Position numbers and translations under genes: made by a program. From contig CAVSDL010000009.1 in assembly GCA_963726775.1 (NCBI GenBank), forward strand, positions 310,001 to 374,000: 64,000 bases of DNA. Direction: 5' to 3'. The notes under the pieces were generated by a model. The model saw only the letters and a program-made list of their open reading frames with translations. It was not told where the DNA came from and did not search any database. Below, in pieces: positions 48,654 to 55,666 of the stretch. Position 1 is the stretch's first letter, and each line of letters opens with the position of its first letter. This stretch comes from CAIWHR01 sp963726775 (GTDB taxonomy: Bacteria; Pseudomonadota; Gammaproteobacteria; Burkholderiales; Casimicrobiaceae).

Positions 48654-49139
48654 GATCACTCCTCTCGCGATTTTCCCCTGTCGGGCGATGGCCGACGCCG
48701 GCATTGCGTCGCCCTTCACGGCGGCGCGATGCCGAGTTCGTTGGGGTATCAGGTGCGGTTCCGGATCCGGATTCGATGCAATGAGCCGTTCATGCCGAGT
48801 GGACCTGTCTCGGCAGGGCTGCGCTTCGGCGGAGCGTCGTACCCGCGTGTTCCGTCGCCGCACCCTTTCTGACCGCATGCCGCCACCAGGGTCGTGGCGA
48901 ACTATAATTCAGCGGTGAACCAAGCGGGTCCCACGGAGCGGGGCGAGCAGCCGAATACGGGGTGTTTCGCCGCGGAGAAAGGGAATTGCAAGTGCGCGGT
49001 CAGAATGCGTCGCGAAATCGCCGGGATTGCCGCGGCGACGGAGAGAAAGGGCCATGACGCATCGCGGATCCGATGCGGATATCGGCCGCTGCAAATCGTC
49101 GCGTGACCCGCACCGAGAGCGGGACGGGCCACGCCCGCA
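48654..49139. other. Intergenic region upstream of the hydratase gene
   Basis: About 490 bases with no gene I can support. On the plus strand it has a perfect TATAAT (48903-48908) next to an inverted repeat CGCCAC-N7-GTGGCG (48881-48899), which could be an operator. On the minus strand the same spot reads TATAGT and could serve the hydratase-lyase pair. A 70-codon plus-strand frame (48894-49106) is Cys/Arg-rich and probably spurious. Confidence 0.5.
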
Positions 49140-49547
49140 TCAATCGTTTCCGGCAGCCCCCATCGAGGACGGCAACGAGGCCGCGACAGACGCCGCGGCC
49201 TTACCCGCCGGATTCGCACCCGCGACGCCATATCCGTTGACATGGGTGGTTGCGGTCAGCGGCCCGATGCGCGTTGCCGGCGGCGACAACGATTGAGGAT
49301 TCGCGGTTGCCGGCGTGTTGAGCACCTCGGCGACGCGGGATTCGACCCGGCGTGCCAGCACTTTCCATTCGCCACACCAGTCGTCGTCCCGAATGGTCGG
49401 CCAAATGCCCTCGATCATGTAGGACTTGGTGTTCGCCGGGTTCAGCATGGGCGCGGTGCGCCGGCACTGGCCCCACTGTTGCGTGCTGCTGGCGGCGGAG
49501 TTGGCGTGCTTGCGGTCGTAGTACTGGCAGGTGATGCATTTGTCCAC
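49140..49547 (-). CDS. Small four-cysteine protein of unknown function
   Basis: A 135-residue protein starting at a GTG with an excellent ribosome-binding site. The first 62 residues carry four cysteines in the order C4-x2-C7-x20-C28-x29-C58, plus GQCRRTAP, EGIWPTI and DDWCGEWK, a pattern that looks conserved and could bind zinc or an iron-sulfur cluster. The last 65 residues are Ala/Pro/Ser-rich and probably disordered. I do not recognise a named family. Neighbours are a hydratase/lyase pair downstream and a J-like protein upstream, all on the minus strand but with large gaps, so it is probably transcribed alone. Confidence 0.72.
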   Translation of the reverse strand: MDKCITCQYYDRKHANSAASSTQQWGQCRRTAPMLNPANTKSYMIEGIWPTIRDDDWCGEWKVLARRVESRVAEVLNTPATANPQSLSPPATRIGPLTATTHVNGYGVAGANPAGKAAASVAASLPSSMGAAGND

Positions 49548-49554
49548 GTCGAAT

Positions 49555-49561
49555 CCTCCTT
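49555..49561 (-). promoter_or_regulatory. Strong ribosome-binding site fixing the GTG start
   Basis: AAGGAGG on the minus strand, 7 bases before the GTG at 49547. It is the best Shine-Dalgarno in this part of the window and decides the start of the four-cysteine protein. Confidence 0.8.
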
Positions 49562-50128
49562 GGTGACGCGTTCCGCTCCCGGCGCAACGCGCGGACGTTG
49601 GTTTCGTCGAACCCTATTGCAAGATCTCTGCCAGACATCCCGGCGCATCGCAGGCACGATCCTTCGTGCATCGCCGCTCGTCGCCGCGGCTTGCGGCCGG
49701 CCGCCAGGACGCGAGGGTCAATATGTGCGGGCGCCGTCGGCATGGCGACACGCAATCGGGTAATTGGGGGAAAACGAGGCGCCGCTATAGGGGCGGCGTA
49801 ACCGGAAGGCGTGGCGGTCGGTCGCTTAGTGCGTGCGCAGCGGCACGAACCCGCGGGGCATCAGCAAGAGCAGCCGTTCCCGCCCGCGCGGACGATTCGC
49901 GTGGGTGGTGCGCGACCGGGCCCATGACCGCGTGGCGCGCTCGGACCTGCCTGCCGCGCGGCGTGTGACTCGAGCGGACGCCGCCGAGGAACGCCGTGAT
50001 TTCGGTTCCTCGTTTCGCGGGGCCGGCCGGCCGTGCGCCGCGTTGCGCCTGGACAAATGGACTGCGGTCGTACGCATCACTGTTCTCGGTATGAAAACCG
50101 GCGGTCGCACGACCCGCCGGGGTTCGAA
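49562..50128. other. Intergenic region without a recognisable gene
   Basis: About 570 bases between the four-cysteine protein and the J-like protein. Several overlapping open frames on both strands encode Arg/Ala/Ser-rich peptides without motifs or ribosome sites and look like GC-rich noise. A GGTTCGAATC at about 50120 resembles a tRNA T-arm but has no matching tRNA body. Confidence 0.5.
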
Positions 50129-50464
50129 TCAGGCCGCGAGCGCGCGAAAGGCGTTTTGCAGGGGAACCGGCACTTCCTGGACCCGACGCGGCAGACGACT
50201 CGCCTGCTGATCGAGCGTAGCTTTCAGTTCCGCATCGGCCATCGCCGTTTCCTGGTTCAGCTGGGCGTCGTAGCGCCGACGCGCGTCCGTGTTCGACAGG
50301 ATCTCGTAGGCGGCGTGGATCATGCGGACGAGGCCGCTCATGTCCTGGCCCGCTTCCGTGGTGCCGTATCCGAAACGCTCGAGAAGCTGCGCATAGGCGG
50401 CTTCGATTCGGGCAGTGCTCGCGCCCGGCGCAAGTTCCAGGTAGTCATAATGGGTGTAGTTCAC
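50129..50464 (-). CDS. J-like domain protein lacking the HPD motif
   Basis: A 111-residue protein starting at GTG 50464 with GAGGAG 6 bases upstream (50471-50476). Residues 4-68 follow the DnaJ J-domain pattern: HYDYLELAPGASTARIEAAY (helices I-II) and AAYEILSNTDARRRYDAQL (helices III-IV). The HPD tripeptide that stimulates DnaK ATPase is replaced: residues 31-33 after helix II read FGY. The last 40 residues are a short helical tail (DAELKATLDQQASRL). A J-like protein without HPD would not be expected to activate Hsp70; such proteins act as scaffolds or regulators. The aldo/keto reductase upstream is on the same strand, 206 bases away. Confidence 0.75.
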   Translation of the reverse strand: MNYTHYDYLELAPGASTARIEAAYAQLLERFGYGTTEAGQDMSGLVRMIHAAYEILSNTDARRRYDAQLNQETAMADAELKATLDQQASRLPRRVQEVPVPLQNAFRALAA

Positions 50465-50670
50465 GGCCGACTCCTCGATGATTGTCTGCGGGTCTCCGCA
50501 GGAGGTCACCGAGCACTAAGCAGCAACCGTGCCAAAGTGGATAAATTGGCGCGAAGCTGAATTTAACATACTGAATTTAAAGTTATTTTGTATTTTCATC
50601 GGCGCAGACCCGGTGCTGCAGACGCCACCAGAATCCTCTCGATTCCGGTGCCGCAAATCCACAGCGCCGT

Positions 50671-51528
50671 TCAAATGACGGCCAGCGGGGTGCGTCGCGA
50701 CGGCGGCGGGAACGCCGCGTCCAGTGCCGCCATTGCCTTGCCGTCGAGCGTCAGATCGGCCGCATCCCGGTTGGCGCGAACGTGTTCGGGATCGGTTGAC
50801 TCGGGAATGGCAATGATGTCGCTGGCACGACACAGCCATGCCAGCGCAATCTGGGCCGGCGTTGCGCCGGCGTCCCTGGCGACCGCCGCGAGCCTGTGGT
50901 CGCGCAGCAGTGCGCCCTGCCCTAGCGGCGAATAGGCCATCAGGGGCACCCCGATTTCGCGCATCCGCGGCAGGAGATCCCATTCGACACCGCGCTGGCC
51001 GAGGTGATAGAGGACCTGGTTCGTCGCGCAGCGGCGCCCTTCCGGAATCGCCATGAGCTCCTGCATGTCGCCGGTGTCGAAATTGGACACGCCCCAGCGC
51101 CGGATCTTGCCATCGGCACGCAAGCGTTCGAACGCTTCCACCGTCTCTGCCAGCGCGATCGCGCCGCGCCAATGCAGCAGATACAGATCAAGATGATCGG
51201 TGCGCAACCTGCGCAGACTGCGATCGCAGGCAGAAATTGCGCTTTTTCGGCCGGCGTTGTGCGGGTACACCTTGCTGACTACAAATACGTCGCTGCGGCG
51301 ACCCGCGATCGCTTTCGCCACGATCTCTTCGGCGCCGCCATCGCCGTACATCTCAGCCGTGTCGATCAGCGTCATTCCGAAGTCGAGACCGAGCGTCAGC
51401 GCAGACACCTCGCGCGCGGCGCGCGTGCGGTGCTCGCCCATCGTCCAGGTGCCCAGTCCCAGCGAGGGCACCGCGGTCCCATCGGGAAGCGTAACGGCAG
51501 GAAGTGGTCGCGGCGCCGGTTCAGCCAT
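50671..51528 (-). CDS. Aldo/keto reductase
   Basis: A 285-residue NADPH-dependent (beta/alpha)8-barrel oxidoreductase. The catalytic tetrad is visible: Asp and Tyr in LIDTAEMYGDG, Lys in VVSKVYPHNAG, His in LYLLHWRGA. The cofactor segment is near the C-terminus (IIAIPESTDPEHVRANRDA). Start at MAEPAPRPL gives the usual N-terminus. It is divergent from the molybdopterin oxidoreductase with 119 bases between. Substrate unknown. Confidence 0.9.
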   Translation of the reverse strand: MAEPAPRPLPAVTLPDGTAVPSLGLGTWTMGEHRTRAAREVSALTLGLDFGMTLIDTAEMYGDGGAEEIVAKAIAGRRSDVFVVSKVYPHNAGRKSAISACDRSLRRLRTDHLDLYLLHWRGAIALAETVEAFERLRADGKIRRWGVSNFDTGDMQELMAIPEGRRCATNQVLYHLGQRGVEWDLLPRMREIGVPLMAYSPLGQGALLRDHRLAAVARDAGATPAQIALAWLCRASDIIAIPESTDPEHVRANRDAADLTLDGKAMAALDAAFPPPSRRTPLAVI

Positions 51529-51647
51529 CCGCTCGAGAATACCGCAACGTGCCGATGTTCCGGCGCATCGACGTAGAATGGCGAGCGGCGTGGGGCGGAA
51601 GGAGTGCCCGCGGCCCGCCTCAATCCGCCACCGCTGCCGGAAATTCA

Positions 51648-53723
51648 ATGGCCCTAGCCTCCGCTGCCCGCATCGTCGTCCGTGCCGCGTGCCCGCACGA
51701 CTGCCCCGATACCTGCGCGATGCTGGTGACGGTCGAAAACGGCCGCGCGATCGAAGTGCGAGGCGCGCCCGACCATCCCCCGACGGGCGGGGTGCTGTGC
51801 ACGAAGGTGGCGCGGTACCTGGAACGCACCTATTCCGATCAGCGCGTCCTGCACCCGATGAAGCGTGCCGGACGGAAAGGCGAAGGCCGCTTCCAGCGGA
51901 TTACGTGGGACGAGGCGCTCGCGACCATCGCCCGGAAATTCAGCGCCATCGCCGCCTCGCCCTACGGCGCGCAGGCCATCGTCCCCTACTCCTACGCCGG
52001 CACCCTGGGCCTGCTGCAATACGGGTCGATGGACCGGCGGTTCTTCCATCGACTGGGCGCGTCCCTGCTCGACCGGACGATTTGCTCGTCGGCCGGAAAG
52101 GCGGGCTGGGTCGCCACGATCGGCGCGGCCGTCGGCACCGATGTCGAACAGTTCGAGAACAGCCGCCTGATCCTGATCTGGGGAAGCAATGCGATCGTGT
52201 CGAACCTGCACTTCTGGACGCGCGCGCAGGAGGCCAAGCGTCGCGGAGCGAAGCTCGTCGCCATCGATCCCTACCGCAGCGCGACCGCGGAAAAGTGCCA
52301 CGACCACATCGCGTTGCTGCCGGGCACCGACGCGGCGCTGGCGCTGGGAATGATGCACGTGCTGATCGACGAAGACCTGATCGACCATGATTACATCGCG
52401 CGTTACACCGTCGGATTCGAGGATCTGCAGGCGCGGGCTGCCGAATTTTCGCCGGCGCGCGTCGCCGCAATCTGCGGGCTGCGCCAAGAGGAGGTCGTCG
52501 ACCTGGCGCGCACCTATGGCACGATCAAACCGGCGTCGATCCGCCTGAATTACGGGATGCAGCGGCACGCGGGAGGCGGCAACGCCGCGCGTGCCGTGGC
52601 TTGCCTCCCCGCGCTGGTCGGTTCGTGGCGCGACCCCGCGGGCGGCGGGCTCCTGTCGTCGTCCGGCACCTATCCTATCGACACCGCGGCGCTCGAACGG
52701 CCCGATTTGATGCGCGGTACCCCGCGCACCGTGAACATGAGCGCCATCGGTGATGCGCTGCTCGACGCGCGAGAGCCGCCGATTCAGGCCATCTACGTCT
52801 ACAACTCGAACCCCGTCGCGGTAGCACCGCATTCGGCGAAGGTCGCCGCCGGGTTCGCGCGCGAAGACCTGTTCTGCGTAGTCCACGAGATTTTCCAGAC
52901 CGATACCGCCGATTACGCGGACATCCTGCTGCCGGCCACCACGCAGCTCGAGCACACCGACATCCACAGTTCCTACGGCCATCTGTACGCGCTGGCGAAC
53001 AATGCCGCGATCGCGCCGGTGGGTGAAGCGAAGGCCAATACCGAGGTTTTCCGCCTTCTGGCGGCGCGCATGGGCTTCGACGAGCCGTGTTTCCGCGACA
53101 GCGATGACGACCTCGCCCGGCAGGCGTACAAGGCATCCGACCCGCGCGCCGCGGGCATCGACTGGGACACCCTGAAAATGAAGGGATTCCAGCGGCTCGC
53201 CGTCCCGGCCAGCTATGCGCCGTTCGCGCAGGGCAACTTCCCGACGCCGTCGGGCAAATGCGAATTCACCTCCGCGGCGCTTGCGGCGCAGGGTCATGAT
53301 CCGCTGCCGTCTTTCGTTCCGCCGCGCGAATCGGTCGCCAGCAATCCTCTGCTTGCGAAGCGTTATCCCCTGGCGTTCCTGTCGCCGCCGGCCCGCAATT
53401 TCCTCAACTCGTCGTTCGCCAACCTGCCGGCGTTCGTCGCCGAGGAAAAGACGCCCAGGCTCGACGTCCACCCCGACGACGCCGCGTCGCGCGGCATCGA
53501 ATCGGGCGACATCGTCCGCATTTTCAACGATCGCGGCAGCTTCACCGCGACTGCCCGCGTGAGCGACCGCGCGCGGCCGGGCGTCGTCGTTGCCCCGTCG
53601 ATCTGGTGGAAGAAGCTGTCGCCGGACGGCGCCAACGCCAACGCGGTGACCAGCCAGACACTGACCGACCTGGGTCGCGCGGCGACGTTCTACGACTGCC
53701 TGGTCGAGGTGGCGAAGGTCTAG
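51648..53723 (+). CDS. Molybdopterin-dependent oxidoreductase with 4Fe-4S cluster
   Basis: A 691-residue member of the DMSO-reductase superfamily. N-terminal cluster ligands are C15, C19, C23 (ACPHDCPDTC) and C51 (GVLCTK). Mo/bisMGD domains follow (LIWGSNAIVSNLHFW, AIDPYRSATAEKC, VYNSNPVAVAPHS) and the C-terminal cap domain ends in DVHPDDAASRGIESGDIV. There is no Tat signal, so it is cytoplasmic. The likely Mo ligand region is DRTICSSAGKAG, where a serine or cysteine could coordinate. No electron-transfer or maturation partner is adjacent. Similar proteins are annotated only as molybdopterin oxidoreductases; substrate cannot be told. Confidence 0.88.
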   Translation: MALASAARIVVRAACPHDCPDTCAMLVTVENGRAIEVRGAPDHPPTGGVLCTKVARYLERTYSDQRVLHPMKRAGRKGEGRFQRITWDEALATIARKFSAIAASPYGAQAIVPYSYAGTLGLLQYGSMDRRFFHRLGASLLDRTICSSAGKAGWVATIGAAVGTDVEQFENSRLILIWGSNAIVSNLHFWTRAQEAKRRGAKLVAIDPYRSATAEKCHDHIALLPGTDAALALGMMHVLIDEDLIDHDYIARYTVGFEDLQARAAEFSPARVAAICGLRQEEVVDLARTYGTIKPASIRLNYGMQRHAGGGNAARAVACLPALVGSWRDPAGGGLLSSSGTYPIDTAALERPDLMRGTPRTVNMSAIGDALLDAREPPIQAIYVYNSNPVAVAPHSAKVAAGFAREDLFCVVHEIFQTDTADYADILLPATTQLEHTDIHSSYGHLYALANNAAIAPVGEAKANTEVFRLLAARMGFDEPCFRDSDDDLARQAYKASDPRAAGIDWDTLKMKGFQRLAVPASYAPFAQGNFPTPSGKCEFTSAALAAQGHDPLPSFVPPRESVASNPLLAKRYPLAFLSPPARNFLNSSFANLPAFVAEEKTPRLDVHPDDAASRGIESGDIVRIFNDRGSFTATARVSDRARPGVVVAPSIWWKKLSPDGANANAVTSQTLTDLGRAATFYDCLVEVAKV

Positions 53724-53756
53724 GCGGCGCAGGTCCAGGTCCCGCCGTCGGCACGC

Positions 53757-54896
53757 TCAGTGCGTGCAGGCAATGAGCGATTCGATTTCGGGACGCTTCG
53801 CCAGCGCGTCGGCGCAGCCGAGTTCGATAAGCGCCTTGCAGAATCCCGGGGCGAACAGGAGGTAGGACAACAGCGCCGCGCCGCCAGGGCGCGTGCCGCC
53901 CACGGCACCCAGCAGTATTCGCAGCGTACGCGGCAACTCGGCGACGTGCGCAAGGGCGATCTCCTCCAGCACCACGCTCGGCGTCACGGTGCACAGGGCG
54001 ACGTCGCGTAATGGAACAGGGCTGGCGGCAAGTCGTTCCAGCGGAATCTGCCGAACCGCCGTATTGACGAGGCGGACCTTTTCGAGATCGGTGCCCAGGG
54101 CGTCGGTGAAGATGCTCGCCATCACGTGCCCGCCGATCTGGGCCATCGAGGGTGGCGTGGGCTTGCCCTCGGCGTCGGGGCGCACGCTGCTGCGCGCGGC
54201 GCCCACGACCAGGATGCGGTCGGCACCGAGGTGCAGCGCCGGACCGGTTGGCGCGACCTGCCGCACCGCGCCGTCGCCGAAGTATTCGCCGTTGACCGCA
54301 GCGGGCGGAAACACGAACGGTATCGCGCTCGAAGCGAGCAGATGCGGCACGCCGATCACCGCCGGCACGCCGACGCGCTGCGAACGCTCCCAGAGGACGA
54401 TGCCGGCCAGCGCCTGGCAGAACGTCACCGACATTCCGCTGCGATAGCTCATGGCGGTGATCGCGAGCGACTCGAGCACGCCCGCGTCGAGCGACGCCTG
54501 GACTCCGGCGAACGGTATCGAGCGCTCGAGAAACTCGGCGAGCGGCGTGTTGTCGAGCAGGCTCGCGGGACGGCGATGCCGCCACGCCGGAACGAAGGAC
54601 GCGAGCCAGCGTCCGCCGGATCCGGCGAGGCTCAGCGCGTCCGTCCGGTAGATGTCACGCGCGTAAAGCTCGCTCCACAGCTCGCACAATCGCGTCGTCG
54701 CGAGCAGGAAGTTCGACGCGCCGGCGGCGATGGCGACGGCGTTGATCGCCCCCGCCGACGTGCCGCAGACCACCGTGAAAGGAACGGGCGCTCCGGCGGG
54801 CAGCCAGCTTGCCATGGCGTGCAGAACGCCGGCTTGATAGGCAGCGCGGGCGCCGCCACCGGACAGAACGATCGCGAGCTTCGGTCGCGCGGCCAT
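53757..54896 (-). CDS. Patatin-like phospholipase / acyl hydrolase
   Basis: A 379-residue cytoplasmic protein with the patatin catalytic dyad. The oxyanion hole is SGGGARAAYQAG at 12-23, the nucleophile S47 is in CGTSAGAI, and the Asp is in YFGDGAVRQ. The C-terminal 60 residues contain a hydrophobic stretch (LLSYLLFAPGF) that may associate with membrane. Patatins of this RssA-like kind hydrolyse phospholipids or acyl esters. It is convergent with the molybdopterin oxidoreductase. The start is the ATG directly before the conserved beta strand KLAIVLSGGG. Confidence 0.9.
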   Translation of the reverse strand: MAARPKLAIVLSGGGARAAYQAGVLHAMASWLPAGAPVPFTVVCGTSAGAINAVAIAAGASNFLLATTRLCELWSELYARDIYRTDALSLAGSGGRWLASFVPAWRHRRPASLLDNTPLAEFLERSIPFAGVQASLDAGVLESLAITAMSYRSGMSVTFCQALAGIVLWERSQRVGVPAVIGVPHLLASSAIPFVFPPAAVNGEYFGDGAVRQVAPTGPALHLGADRILVVGAARSSVRPDAEGKPTPPSMAQIGGHVMASIFTDALGTDLEKVRLVNTAVRQIPLERLAASPVPLRDVALCTVTPSVVLEEIALAHVAELPRTLRILLGAVGGTRPGGAALLSYLLFAPGFCKALIELGCADALAKRPEIESLIACTH

Positions 54897-54995
54897 CCGG
54901 CGATCATAATGCCAACGGCGCGCAATGGGCGCGGAACCTGCTGCCCCGCGCAGCGCGTTTGCAGGCACGCCCGGGCGTGCCGTTCGCGGACTTTG

Positions 54996-55571
54996 CTAGA
55001 GCTTGCGGACCAGCCCGACCATCACGCCGAATATCTCGAGGTCGGCCTCGGGACGAATGACCGGGTACGCCTTGTTCTCGGGCTTCAGGATGAAGCGACC
55101 GCGCTCGAGGTCGAGGGTTTTCAGCGTGAACTGTCCATCGACGATGGCGACGACGATGTCGCCGCGCTTGGCCGTCGCGGTCTTTTCGACGACGACGAGG
55201 TCGCCGTCCAGGATGCCGGCGTCCATCATCGAATCGCCCTTGACGCGGACCAGTACCGTCTGCGACGGATGCTCGATCAGGTAGTCGTCGATGGTCAGCG
55301 CATCGGGAGGCGCGTCGTCGACCGGGTTGGGCAACCCCGCGTGCACCGGTGATTCGGCGAGCGCGCGCTCGAAAAATCGCCGCGTCGGCGCGAGTCGCCG
55401 GTCGGGCGTCGAGTCGAGAAACCCGGCAAGCTTGAGACGTGCCACCATGGCGGCGACCGAGGACTTGGACTTCAGCCCCAGCAGGTGGCCGATCGACGCG
55501 TAGGATGGAAGCGCGCGGTGCTGCGCATAGTAATCCTGCAGCAGCGACAGGTAAGAACGATCGTTCGACAT
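54996..55571 (-). CDS. lexA: LexA-type SOS repressor with non-standard DNA-binding domain
   Basis: A 191-residue repressor-protease. The C-terminal S24 domain is complete: cleavage site A78-G79, catalytic S114 (VKGDSMMDAG) and K151 (FTLKTL). The N-terminal winged helix (residues 6-62; ALPSYASIGHLLGLKSKSSV) differs strongly from E. coli LexA in the recognition helix. Two GAAC-N4-GTTC palindromes overlap the promoter and the first codons, implying autoregulation through a different operator from CTG-N10-CAG. The start ATG lies only 6 bases after the -10 box, so the transcript is probably leaderless. A canonical LexA may exist elsewhere; this could be a second, specialised copy. Confidence 0.88.
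   Translation of the reverse strand: MSNDRSYLSLLQDYYAQHRALPSYASIGHLLGLKSKSSVAAMVARLKLAGFLDSTPDRRLAPTRRFFERALAESPVHAGLPNPVDDAPPDALTIDDYLIEHPSQTVLVRVKGDSMMDAGILDGDLVVVEKTATAKRGDIVVAIVDGQFTLKTLDLERGRFILKPENKAYPVIRPEADLEIFGVMVGLVRKL
55555..55566. promoter_or_regulatory. GAAC-N4-GTTC palindrome, LexA operator 1 (inside lexA codons 2-6)
   Basis: Perfect 12-base palindrome GAACGATCGTTC. It differs from the upstream copy at one central base and its centre lies 31 bases, about three helical turns, from it. It matches the Gram-positive (Bacillus-type) LexA box core. Confidence 0.65.
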
Positions 55572-55577
55572 GGTGCT

Positions 55578-55606
55578 ACAATAGCGAACGAACGTTCGTC
55601 CGTCAA
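55578..55606 (-). promoter_or_regulatory. lexA promoter (sigma-70)
   Basis: Minus strand: TTGACG (55606-55601), exactly 17 bases, TATTGT (55583-55578). The ATG follows 6 bases after the -10, so the predicted start is at or next to the A of ATG. One of the best sigma-70 matches in the window. Confidence 0.75.
55586..55597. promoter_or_regulatory. GAAC-N4-GTTC palindrome, LexA operator 2 (inside promoter spacer)
   Basis: GAACGAACGTTC, inside a longer perfect palindrome ACGAACGTTCGT (55588-55599). It sits wholly in the 17-base spacer between the -35 and -10 of lexA, an ideal position for repression, and also upstream of the divergent nuclease gene. Confidence 0.7.
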
Positions 55607-55666
55607 GACCCTGCTTCATTTCATTGGGGCTTCGCGGGTTCCGACCCGGAAATCCGTATTCCTGCC

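Noticed and set aside
48894..49106. A 70-codon plus-strand frame with several cysteines next to a perfect TATAAT
   Set aside because: The -10 lies inside the frame near its start, there is no -35 or ribosome site, and the cysteine spacing matches nothing I know.
50112..50140. GGTTCGAATC, similar to a tRNA T-loop
   Set aside because: No acceptor stem, anticodon arm or CCA end around it, and it overlaps the end of the J-like gene.
49833..50210. A 125-codon plus-strand frame upstream of and overlapping the J-like gene
   Set aside because: Arg/Ser/Ala-rich, overlaps the supported J-like gene on the other strand, no start signal.
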